Shown here piece after piece: positions 1-6,656 of a DNA stretch of 10,924 nt; the stretch's first letter is position 1, and the number at the start of each line of letters is the position of its first letter. The stretch is taken from NCBI GenBank assembly GCA_938038825.1, contig CALHST010000052.1, positions 1-10,924 on the forward strand, read 5' to 3'. The notes under the pieces are model-generated. The model searched no databases. It saw nothing but the letters and a program-made list of their open reading frames with translations, and was not told the origin of the DNA. The position numbers and the translations under genes were made by a program. Origin of the DNA: an uncultured Paracoccaceae bacterium (lineage in GTDB: Bacteria; Pseudomonadota; Alphaproteobacteria; Rhodobacterales; Rhodobacteraceae).

Positions 1-76
1 TATCGCCCACTATCGCAGACGCCCGATTTGCCAAGCCATTGGACAAGGCAATGATCTTAGAGCTGGCCGAACAACA
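1..76 (+). repeat. Direct repeat copy A (dxs segment, at window edge)
   Basis: These 76 bases are identical, without a mismatch, to 553-628; divergence begins at 77 (t) versus 629 (c). The offset is 552 bases, exactly 184 codons, so both copies are read in the same frame. The copy may extend left beyond the window. It ends in gccgaacaaca, which encodes the end of AEQH and is probably the microhomology at which the two parts of dxs were joined. Confidence 0.97.
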
Positions 77-875
77 TGGCGTGACGTTTAGCGCCGCACT
101 GGCGGCTGGCGGGATGAAACCGTTCTGCACGATGTACTCCACTTTCCTGCAGCGCGGGTATGATCAGGTGGTGCATGATGTTGCCCTGCAAGGCCTGCCT
201 GTGCGCTTTGCCATTGATCGCGCGGGCCTTGTTGGCGCGGATGGCGCCACACATGCTGGTGCCTTTGACGTATCCTACCTTGCCAATCTGCCTGGCTTTG
301 TGGTTATGGCGGCTGCGGATGAGGCCGAATTGATGCACATGGTGGCGACCGCTGCTGCACATGACGAAGGCCCAATCGCATTCCGCTATCCTCGGGGCGA
401 GGGCGTAGGCATTGAGCTGCCGGAAAAGGGCGAGATTCTGGAAATCGGCAAGGGCCGTATCATTCAGTCCGGCGGCCGTGTTGCGCTGTTGTCGTTTGGG
501 ACCCGCCTAAGCGAAGTGCAAAAAGCGGGCGAGGCTTTGGCGGCGAAGGGGATATCGCCCACTATCGCAGACGCCCGATTTGCCAAGCCATTGGACAAGG
601 CAATGATCTTAGAGCTGGCCGAACAACACGAAGCCCTGATCACCATCGAAGAAGGCGCAATCGGCGGGTTTGGGTCTCATGTGGCCCAGCTGTTAGCGGA
701 AGAAGGTGTATTCGACACAGGTCTTAAGTACAGATCAATGGTGCTGCCTGATACCTTTATCGACCAATCTTCGCCTGCGGATATGTATGCAACGGCTGGC
801 ATGAACGCAGAACATATCGAAGCAAAAGTTCTTGATGTTCTGGGCGTTGCGGCACTGGGTGCAGCCCGTGCCTAA
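1..875 (+). CDS. dxs: 1-deoxy-D-xylulose-5-phosphate synthase, C-terminal part, with duplicated segment at the window edge
   Basis: DXS condenses pyruvate and glyceraldehyde 3-phosphate, with thiamine diphosphate, to DXP, the entry step of the cytosolic MEP isoprenoid pathway. The open frame enters from the left edge (first full codon at 3) and stops with TAA at 873-875. What is visible: the pyrimidine-binding transketolase-like domain beginning AEQHGVTFSAAL (about 68-103), the DRAGLVGADGATHAG signature (about 216-260), YPRGEG (about 390-407) and the C-terminal domain with ITIEEGAIGGFGSH. From base 77 on it reads as a normal family C-terminal half, ending at the usual place. The first 25 codons are abnormal: they repeat a C-terminal-domain segment (identical to 553-628) where the normal protein has a segment ending in GIAEQH. 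The ATG at 39 is internal, not a credible start. Either the gene has a 184-codon tandem duplication or the join is an artefact. Family identity is near certain; the 5' structure is not. Confidence 0.93.
   Translation, partial: SPTIADARFAKPLDKAMILELAEQHGVTFSAALAAGGMKPFCTMYSTFLQRGYDQVVHDVALQGLPVRFAIDRAGLVGADGATHAGAFDVSYLANLPGFVVMAAADEAELMHMVATAAAHDEGPIAFRYPRGEGVGIELPEKGEILEIGKGRIIQSGGRVALLSFGTRLSEVQKAGEALAAKGISPTIADARFAKPLDKAMILELAEQHEALITIEEGAIGGFGSHVAQLLAEEGVFDTGLKYRSMVLPDTFIDQSSPADMYATAGMNAEHIEAKVLDVLGVAALGAARA
553..628 (+). repeat. Direct repeat copy B (native position within dxs)
   Basis: This is the second copy of the 76-base perfect repeat. Here it sits in the expected place in the DXS C-terminal domain (IADARFAKPLDKAMILELAEQH followed by EALITIEEG), so it is the parental copy and 1-76 is the displaced one. 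Confidence 0.97.
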
Positions 876-900
876 ACCCCTTGTTTAGTTCTGAATAGGG

Positions 901-968
901 ACGCATTTTGAGCACTGGAAAAGCGCGGCGATCCGTCCTTTTGCAACCGATGCGTTAACTTTTTCTTT
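901..968 (+). terminator. Possible terminator downstream of dxs
   Basis: A nested dyad lies 25 bases after the dxs stop. The outer arms ACGCAT (901-906) and ATGCGT (950-955) are perfectly complementary. Inside them AAAAG-c-GCGG-cgat-CCGT-c-CTTTT (919-942) can form a 5 bp + 4 bp stem with one mismatch, one G-T pair and a tetraloop. The outer arm is followed by TAACTTTTTCTTT (956-968), a T-rich tract. The geometry is looser than a textbook intrinsic terminator, so this is a candidate only. Confidence 0.4.
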
Positions 969-1016
969 ACGAAACGCCTGCTCTTCTGGCATTTTCAAGA
1001 AAAGGGGGAGCAGACG

Positions 1017-1688
1017 ATGTCCATTCATTCCGCCCCAATCATGGCATACCGCTGGATCACATTCCTGCTGGCCGGTGGATATTGCCTGTACCAGTTGTTG
1101 AGCCACGACTACTCGAACCCAGGGGGTCCGTTCCGGTTTTTGACGATTTGGGCCCTATTCCTAAGCTTTTACTCTGCATCCCGCATGCTGGCGCTTAGCG
1201 AACAGCGCGTTGTCAGGGATCATCACCGAACGGCGACGGTCGCCGCTGTTGTCAATGTCATGGTTGTCTTTTTGTATTGGCGATTGTTCTTTGAAGATCC
1301 CGCTTTGGTGAACGCGCGCGGTGATATTCCGTGGCATCAACAGTACTATTTGCACTTGTTAGGGCCTTTTTTGCAGATCTTCGATGCTCTTTTTATCGCA
1401 CGGGTTTTTCGGCGTCCATTACGCGCAGCAGCGCCATTGATCGCGTTTGTGCTGGCCTATATCATGTGGAGCGAGCTGTTCGTCCAAAGATACAATGACC
1501 AGCCTACAGGCACCGTAACGTCAGGCTTACCCTACCCGTTTTTGAATTCGATGCCATTCGGGGATCGCGCCATGTTTTATACAAGTAACATTGGAATGGC
1601 GTTGTTCGTTTTGGCTGTCCTGACCGCAATTTGCTGGTTCGTGCGAAAATCCACTCACATCCCAGATATCCAAACCGCCTCTCAGTAG
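1017..1688 (+). CDS. AIG1/FAR-17a-like (Pr6Pr family) integral membrane protein, possible Thr-His lipid hydrolase
   Basis: A 223-residue hydrophobic protein with about six predicted membrane segments (roughly 12-30, 40-60, 73-92, 110-130, 137-155, 188-210). The overall pattern resembles the androgen-induced 1 (AIG1/FAR-17a) family. Two local matches support this: RFLTIW with Thr43 and YLHLLGP with His113. Human AIG1 and ADTRP use a conserved Thr and His to hydrolyse fatty acid esters of hydroxy fatty acids. That the bacterial protein does the same is inference. FFEDPALV and YPFLN also fit the family pattern. The ATG at 1017 has a good ribosome site (GGGGGAG, 1004-1010, six bases upstream); Met9 is a less likely alternative. 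It is separated from dxs by 141 bp and probably transcribed alone. It converges with the SDR gene, only two bases lying between the two stop codons. Confidence 0.7.
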   Translation: MSIHSAPIMAYRWITFLLAGGYCLYQLLSHDYSNPGGPFRFLTIWALFLSFYSASRMLALSEQRVVRDHHRTATVAAVVNVMVVFLYWRLFFEDPALVNARGDIPWHQQYYLHLLGPFLQIFDALFIARVFRRPLRAAAPLIAFVLAYIMWSELFVQRYNDQPTGTVTSGLPYPFLNSMPFGDRAMFYTSNIGMALFVLAVLTAICWFVRKSTHIPDIQTASQ

Positions 1689-1715
1689 CCCTATTGTGTC
1701 TCTAACAGGGCTTTT
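1687..1715 (+). terminator. Weak hairpin terminator between convergent genes
   Basis: AGCCCT (1687-1692) pairs with AGGGCT (1707-1712), a perfect 6 bp stem with a 14-base loop, ending in a short TTTT run (1712-1715). It starts inside the TAG stop of the membrane protein gene and lies within the 3' end of the opposing SDR gene. The short T-run makes it a weak candidate for ending the plus-strand transcript. Confidence 0.35.
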
Positions 1716-2539
1716 AGACCAGTTTTGTAATCTGGATACAACAACGACACACCAAGCTCTGATTTGATACGGTCGTTTCTGACGCGTTTGCTTTCCGCAT
1801 AAAAACTACGCGCCATGGGTGTCATGTCCGCGTCTTCGAACATGACCGCGGGAGGAATAGGCACATTCAAAAGCTGCGCTGCATAGGCAATCACGTCCTG
1901 TGGGGGCGCAGGATCATCGTCACACACGTTATACACGCGACTCGGATAAGGAGCCCGGATCGAAGCATCCACCACTTGCGCAATGTCGTCGACATGAATG
2001 CGGCTGAACACCTGATCTTCTTTGATGATCCGCCGAGCTGTACCGTTTCGCACTTTCGCAAACGGTCCTCTTCCTGGGCCATAAATCCCCGCAAGACGAA
2101 AAACGTGCAGTGGCAAGTTAGGGATGGCTTGCCACGCTTCCTCTGCGTCCTTTCGCCATTGACCACGGCGCGTTGACGGTGTCAGCGCCGTATTCTCGTC
2201 GACCCAATCACCTTTGTGATCGCCATAGACACCAGTTGTCGACAAATACCCGACCCATTCAAATTGTGACGCTTTAGCTTTGATCTGTTCACCATACGCG
2301 TTGAGCAGTGGGTCGCCATCGGCACTCGGCCCAGCCGAGACCAACAAATGTGTCGCCTGATTCAAAACATCCGATACGTCGGATCCCGGAAATTGACGCG
2401 GCTCTGCGCCTTCGGTTTGAAACGCGGGAAACTTTTCAGCTGACCGCGTTGTTCCAATCACGCGCCAACCTTGTGGCACCAACAGTTTCGTCAAAGCCCG
2501 CGCGGAAAAACCGTGACCAAAGGAGAATAGTGTTTTCAT
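1691..2539 (-). CDS. SDR-superfamily NAD(P)-binding protein, YeeZ-like (atypical extended SDR)
   Basis: A 282-residue Rossmann-fold protein. Visible are a short glycine-rich nucleotide loop near the N-terminus (FGHGFSARAL, 7-16), the strand LLVSAGPS (65-72), STTGVYGD (100-107), FRLAGIYGPGR (147-157) and RIHVDDIA (180-187). These last three are typical of the YeeZ-like group of atypical extended SDRs, whose substrates are mostly unknown. Y105 and K109 form a YxxxK, but this lies at the VYG turn rather than at the normal extended-SDR catalytic site, so activity cannot be assumed. The ATG at 2539 is the only possible start, because an in-frame TGA lies two codons upstream; no clear ribosome site is visible. 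It is the last gene of the minus-strand block, 50 bp after the CaiD-like gene, and may or may not share its pathway. Confidence 0.85.
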   Translation of the reverse strand: MKTLFSFGHGFSARALTKLLVPQGWRVIGTTRSAEKFPAFQTEGAEPRQFPGSDVSDVLNQATHLLVSAGPSADGDPLLNAYGEQIKAKASQFEWVGYLSTTGVYGDHKGDWVDENTALTPSTRRGQWRKDAEEAWQAIPNLPLHVFRLAGIYGPGRGPFAKVRNGTARRIIKEDQVFSRIHVDDIAQVVDASIRAPYPSRVYNVCDDDPAPPQDVIAYAAQLLNVPIPPAVMFEDADMTPMARSFYAESKRVRNDRIKSELGVSLLYPDYKTGLKALLETQ

Positions 2540-2589
2540 AGATCATTTGTGGCTTGGGGGTAGACGATGCGCAAGTCAGCTTTGTGTGC

Positions 2590-3369
2590 TCAACGGCCCT
2601 TCCAAACCGGATCGCGCTTTTCTGCGAAGGCGCGCGCGCCCTCCATTTGATCTTCGGACGCATACAGCTCATCAATTGTGCGCAGTTTGCGTTGCGTGAT
2701 GCGATTCATGGCGTCTTGGAACTTGCTGTCTTCCGCATCCCGCACCACCTCCTTGATCGCGGCATAAACCAAGGGAGGGCCCGACGCGATCAACTCGGCA
2801 AGTTCCCACGTGCGCGCCATCAAAGAGCTGCCCGGGATCACTTCGTTAACCAGACCCCATCGATGCGCTTCAACAGCGTCAAACCAACGCCCGGTCAACA
2901 AAAGCTCCATCGCGATGTGGTACGGAATTCGCTTTGGCAGCTTGACGCTGGCCGCATCTGCAACAGTACCGGACCGAATTTCAGGCAACGCAAAGGTCGC
3001 ATGGTCAGCGGCCAAAATGATGTCCGCGCTTAGCGCAAGTTCCAAACCACCCCCGCAAGCAATCCCATTGACTGCCGCAATGACAGGTTTGTTCATGTCG
3101 CGCAGTTCCTGCAGCCCGCCAAAACCACCGACGCCATAGTCGCCATCAACTTCGTCCCCACCAGCGGCAGCTTTTAGATCCCAACCGGGGCAAAAGAATT
3201 TCTCTCCGCCACCTGTGATGATGGCCACACGCAAGTCAGGGTCATCGCGGAAGTCTTGGAACACGTTCCCCATAATGCGCGAGGTTTCCAAGTCGATTGC
3301 GTTTGCTTTCGGACGATCCAAAGTGACTTCCAAAATCGCGCCTTCGCGCCGGGTCTTAATTACGTCCAT
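2590..3369 (-). CDS. caiD: CaiD-like carnitinyl-CoA dehydratase / enoyl-CoA hydratase
   Basis: A 259-residue crotonase-fold protein of normal family length. It resembles E. coli CaiD (crotonobetainyl-CoA hydratase) more than generic enoyl-CoA hydratases: LDRPKANAID near the N-terminus (17-26), LRVAIITGGGEKFF (46-59), GWDLKAAA (62-69), KPVIAAVNG (94-102) and a C-terminus AFAEKRDPVWKGR that, from memory, matches CaiD. Both crotonase acid/base glutamates are present: E110 in GGLELAL and E130 in ALPEI. An oddity is the loop after E130, GTVADAAS (134-141), where CaiD has GIVPDSGG. The expected reaction is reversible hydration of an alpha-beta unsaturated acyl-CoA, probably crotonobetainyl-CoA to L-carnitinyl-CoA or a close analogue. 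The gene follows the acyl-CoA synthetase by 30 bp, with an AAGGCAGG-like ribosome site. Family is certain; the exact substrate is inferred. Confidence 0.88.
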   Translation of the reverse strand: MDVIKTRREGAILEVTLDRPKANAIDLETSRIMGNVFQDFRDDPDLRVAIITGGGEKFFCPGWDLKAAAGGDEVDGDYGVGGFGGLQELRDMNKPVIAAVNGIACGGGLELALSADIILAADHATFALPEIRSGTVADAASVKLPKRIPYHIAMELLLTGRWFDAVEAHRWGLVNEVIPGSSLMARTWELAELIASGPPLVYAAIKEVVRDAEDSKFQDAMNRITQRKLRTIDELYASEDQMEGARAFAEKRDPVWKGR

Positions 3370-3399
3370 TTGGGCCTGCCTTACTGTTCTTGGTATGGG

Positions 3400-5430
3400 T
3401 TACACGTTTGCGGCGTCGGGGCCAGCTTTGCGAATTAATGCATCCACTGCAACAGCACGCGTTGGTGTGCAGATAAGCGGGTTGATCTCTAGTTCATCCA
3501 GCGTTTCATGGTTTCGCGTCACATAGGCTTGCACAGCCATCACAGCGGCCACAATCGCGGGCTGCGACGCGGCTGGTTTTCCCCGAAAGCCTTTCAATAG
3601 TTTTCCCGCTTTCAGCTTTGTTAGAGCCACATAAACGTTCTCTTCCGTGATTGGCATTAGCAACGAAACCGAGTCCTGAAGCAGCTCTGTCAAAACACCG
3701 CCAGCGCCCAATGTTAAAATCAAACCATGTGCTGGGTCACGCGTTACGCCGATCAACAACTCTGCCACACCATCGGTGACCATCTCTTCGACCAAAAACC
3801 AATCGGTCGGCATTGCCAAGGCCGCATCAAGCAACTGATCCGCCTGCAAGTTTAAGCGAACGGCACCCACGTCGGATTTGTGCGCAAGCCCTAACCCCTT
3901 AAGTGCCAGTGGAGGAACCAGATTGCGTGCTAAGTCTAAAAGCTCTTCGGCGGACCCTTCCACCCGTCGCGGCAGATCCAGATCCTGCGACGAAAGCGCG
4001 AATTTGGCCTCTGCTTCGGTCAAAATAGTTTCTGCTGTGATCGTACCGCCTGGCAAAGGCGGCTGTATCGCTGGTTCACGTATATTTGCCGCGATGTCCG
4101 CAGCAGCAATTGCCTCTGAAAGACCGAACAACGGCACCACGCCGCCCTTGATCAATTCAGATGTTACATCTTCTGGCAGAAGTTCGGGCAACGTGGCGAC
4201 CACCGCAATGGGGCGGCCTGTTCGATTGTGGACGTTAATGGCGGCTTGCGTCGCGCAAACCCAATCGCGTGCGTCAGTGTGAGGGTAGTCAACGATGATC
4301 AAGGTCAAGCCAATATGATCCGCCGCCATCGGCGCCCACGCCTTGGTCATGGCCTCGGTATCGCGCCAAACATACGTGTGATAATCCAGCGGGTTCGCCA
4401 AAGCGACCATTGGTCCCAAAGCGTCTCCCAACGCAACTGTTTGATCTTGTGTCAACGGCGGGAACGTAAGGTTCCGCCCAACTGCGGTATCAGACGCTAA
4501 ACTGGCCTCGCCACCCGAACACGAGATCGAACTGAGCGTCGGGTGATCCAGATGGCCAACCATATGCAGCAATTTGAGCGTTTCAAGAAAAACGGGCAGA
4601 TCATAGGCCCGACCAAATCCCAAACGGTCAATCAGTGCCTGCGCGCCTGCATCACTGCCCGCCAAAGACGCTGTATGCGAAATTGCCGCGCTTTGGGCTT
4701 GTTCCGAGATACCCACTTTCATCACAACAACAGGGATGTTCTTTTTCGCAGCTTTCAATGCCACGTGATGCCAACGCATAACATCGCCGAAACCTTCGAT
4801 ATGCAGGCCAAGCGCAGTGACCCGTTCATCATCCAACAATTCCAAAGCAATGTCTGCTTGGCTTGTTTGTGCCTGATTTCCGCACGTAACCATATAGGCG
4901 ATGGGTAAGCCTCGTTTTTGCATGGTCATGTTGATGGCAATGTTGGAACTTTGGGTGAGTATCGCAACGCCACGATCTACTGGCTTCATACCGTGTTGGT
5001 CCGGCCAAATCGCGACCCGATCCAGCGCATTGACGAAACCATAGCAATTCGGCCCTAATATGGGCATATCGTCGGCATTCCGAACCAACATGCCTTGCAG
5101 ATCCTCGCCTGTTTGATCCTCTGCTTTTGCTTCAGAAAATCCAGAAGCAAAGCAAATTGCACCACCTGCGCCTCGTTCTGCTAGATCGGCGACAACATCC
5201 AACGTTGCGTGTCGATTGACGCCGATAAACGCAGCATCCAACGGGCCTTGCCATGCATCCAAAGAGGATAGAGACGCGATTCCTGCAATCTCTTTGCCGG
5301 ACGGATGGACCGGCACGATCTCACCTTGGTACCCTATGCGCTGCGCTGCGCCAATGATCGACGCGCACCAAGCTCCGCCACCAATGACGGCAATGGATTG
5401 CGCAGCAAATAGCCGCCTTAACTTACGCAC
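3400..5430 (-). CDS. ADP-forming (NDP-forming) acyl-CoA synthetase, fused alpha-beta type
   Basis: A 676-residue acetate-CoA ligase (ADP-forming) family protein. Domain order: CoA-binding Rossmann domain (about 5-130, with SIAVIGGG and LGPNCYG), succinyl-CoA-synthetase-like domain (about 145-290) with E212 and the likely phosphohistidine H252 in SHTASLAG, flavodoxin-like ligase-CoA domain (about 300-440, SCSGGEASLASD), then a C-terminal ATP-grasp domain (about 465-670, with HKSDVG at 517-522, GAGG at 575-578 and DELEINPL at 645-652). It would make an acyl-CoA from carboxylate, CoA and ATP, releasing ADP and phosphate, and is reversible. The start is GTG at 5430, preceded by GAGGG six bases upstream, and overlaps the end of the dehydrogenase gene by eight bases, so translation is probably coupled. 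Its position between dehydrogenase and CaiD suggests it activates their substrate. Confidence 0.92.
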   Translation of the reverse strand: MRKLRRLFAAQSIAVIGGGAWCASIIGAAQRIGYQGEIVPVHPSGKEIAGIASLSSLDAWQGPLDAAFIGVNRHATLDVVADLAERGAGGAICFASGFSEAKAEDQTGEDLQGMLVRNADDMPILGPNCYGFVNALDRVAIWPDQHGMKPVDRGVAILTQSSNIAINMTMQKRGLPIAYMVTCGNQAQTSQADIALELLDDERVTALGLHIEGFGDVMRWHHVALKAAKKNIPVVVMKVGISEQAQSAAISHTASLAGSDAGAQALIDRLGFGRAYDLPVFLETLKLLHMVGHLDHPTLSSISCSGGEASLASDTAVGRNLTFPPLTQDQTVALGDALGPMVALANPLDYHTYVWRDTEAMTKAWAPMAADHIGLTLIIVDYPHTDARDWVCATQAAINVHNRTGRPIAVVATLPELLPEDVTSELIKGGVVPLFGLSEAIAAADIAANIREPAIQPPLPGGTITAETILTEAEAKFALSSQDLDLPRRVEGSAEELLDLARNLVPPLALKGLGLAHKSDVGAVRLNLQADQLLDAALAMPTDWFLVEEMVTDGVAELLIGVTRDPAHGLILTLGAGGVLTELLQDSVSLLMPITEENVYVALTKLKAGKLLKGFRGKPAASQPAIVAAVMAVQAYVTRNHETLDELEINPLICTPTRAVAVDALIRKAGPDAANV

Positions 5431-6583
5431 CCAATGCCCTCAGCAAGTCGCGGCTAATGATGTGGCGCTGAATTTCCGACGTGCCATCCCAAATGCGTTC
5501 AACACGCGCATCCCGCCAAAATCGTTCTAACGGATAATCATCCATCAATCCCATGCCCCCATGCACCTGAATTGCTGCATCAGTTACGCGTGACAGCATC
5601 TCGGACGCATATAACTTGGCGCTTGCGATTTCGCGATTTGCGGGCAGCCCTTTGTCCAAGCGATCTGCCGCTGCCAAAGTCAGCAGGTCAGCCGCGTCAA
5701 TTTCAGTGATCATGTCCGCCAATTGAAAGCTCACGCCCTGAAACTTGCCAATTTTCTGGCCAAACTGTTCCCTGTTGGCAGCATAGTCTAATGCATAGTC
5801 AAACGCCCGCCGTGCACGGCCAACACTCATCGTTGCGACAGTAATTCGCGTTGCATAGAGCCATGTATTCATGACTTCAAAACCACCATCGACTTCGCCC
5901 AACACTTGCGAGTCTGGCACACGGCAGTCATCAAACTCCAAAATCATATTCTTGTATCCGCGATGCGAAACGGACTTGTACCCATCCCGGATCGTAAAAC
6001 CCGGATGCCCTCGATCGACCAAAAAGCAAGAAATCCGCTTCTTAGGGCCTTTTGGGGTTTGATCTTCGCCCGTTGCAACAAAGACAATCAAGAAATCCGC
6101 ATGATCGGCGCCACTGATGAAGTGCTTGGTGCCATTGATGATCCAATCGCCACCCTTTTTCACAGCCGAGCAACTCATTCCGCGTACATCAGACCCTGCT
6201 CCGGGCTCTGTCATTGCAAGTGCATCCATGCGTTCGCCGCGTATTGCGGGCATAAGATACCGTTCGACCTGTTCACCTTTACATGCCATCAGGATGTTTT
6301 GCGGGCGTCCGAAGAAATGGTTCAGCGCCATAGAACCACGGCCCAATTCACGTTCTACCAAAGCAAAATCGACGTGGGACAACCCGGCGCAGCCAACACT
6401 TTCCGGAAAGTTACAAGCATAAAAGCCCAACTCAATCGTCTTGCGCTTGATCTCATCCGCGATCTCTTTGGGAACCTCCCCCGACCGTTCAACCATGTCT
6501 TCATGGGGGTAAATTTCGTTTTCAACGAAACTCCGCACAGTAGAGACGATCATCTCTTGTTCTTCACTTAACCCGTATTGCAT
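5423..6583 (-). CDS. Acyl-CoA dehydrogenase family flavoprotein (Asp at the usual catalytic Glu position)
   Basis: A 386-residue FAD-dependent acyl-CoA dehydrogenase of usual length. Visible are LSEEQEM at the N-terminus, the flavin-binding signature AMTEPGAGSDV (123-133), NGTKHFISG, REQFGQKIGKFQ in the C-terminal helical domain and VHGGMGLMDDYPLERFWRD. At the place where MCAD-type enzymes carry the catalytic base (YEGTxxIQR) this protein reads WDGTSEIQR, so the base would be Asp366. I see no Glu at the alternative position used by isovaleryl-CoA dehydrogenase (a Thr stands there). The chosen start is ATG 6583, with GAGGGAG just upstream; a TTG at 6634 would add 17 low-complexity residues. 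Given the CaiD-like and synthetase neighbours, a role as gamma-butyrobetainyl-CoA dehydrogenase or similar is plausible but inferred. Confidence 0.92.
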   Translation of the reverse strand: MQYGLSEEQEMIVSTVRSFVENEIYPHEDMVERSGEVPKEIADEIKRKTIELGFYACNFPESVGCAGLSHVDFALVERELGRGSMALNHFFGRPQNILMACKGEQVERYLMPAIRGERMDALAMTEPGAGSDVRGMSCSAVKKGGDWIINGTKHFISGADHADFLIVFVATGEDQTPKGPKKRISCFLVDRGHPGFTIRDGYKSVSHRGYKNMILEFDDCRVPDSQVLGEVDGGFEVMNTWLYATRITVATMSVGRARRAFDYALDYAANREQFGQKIGKFQGVSFQLADMITEIDAADLLTLAAADRLDKGLPANREIASAKLYASEMLSRVTDAAIQVHGGMGLMDDYPLERFWRDARVERIWDGTSEIQRHIISRDLLRALGA

Positions 6584-6595
6584 TCCTGCTCCCTC

Positions 6596-6613
6596 ACCAG
6601 CACCGCTGCTGGT
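6596..6613 (-). promoter_or_regulatory. Intergenic hairpin just upstream of the acyl-CoA dehydrogenase ribosome site
   Basis: A perfect 7 bp inverted repeat with a 4-base loop (ACCAGCA-CCGC-TGCTGGT on the plus strand) lies in the 73-bp gap between the second hydroxylase gene and the dehydrogenase gene. It has no T-tract on the minus strand, so it is not an intrinsic terminator. It ends about two bases before the GAGGGAG ribosome site and could serve as an mRNA processing or stability element. Confidence 0.45.
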
Positions 6614-6656
6614 CCTTATTCGTACTCTGTTCAATCATGAAACCTGTGTGGTCACA

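Noticed and set aside
39..875. dxs fragment starting at ATG 39 as a complete short gene
   Set aside because: The frame is open to the left edge, ATG 39 lies inside the repeated DXS segment with no ribosome site, and the product would lack the thiamine-binding N-terminal domain.
978..1013. CTGCTC/GAGCAG hairpin that could cover the ribosome site of the AIG1-like gene
   Set aside because: Only 6 bp with a 24-base loop; too weak to claim as a regulatory switch.
2213..2227. YxxxK (Tyr105, Lys109) in the SDR protein as a catalytic pair
   Set aside because: It lies at the VYG turn, not at the position of the catalytic Tyr-Lys in extended SDRs, and the Lys is probably not conserved in the YeeZ-like group.
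5906..6571. 221-codon plus-strand open frame opposite the acyl-CoA dehydrogenase
   Set aside because: It overlaps a clear dehydrogenase gene and its translation has no recognisable domain; it is an antisense shadow.
6584..6634. Upstream extension of the acyl-CoA dehydrogenase to a TTG at 6634
   Set aside because: The extra 17 residues do not resemble the family, while ATG 6583 follows a strong GAGGGAG ribosome site and begins the normal LSEEQ N-terminus.
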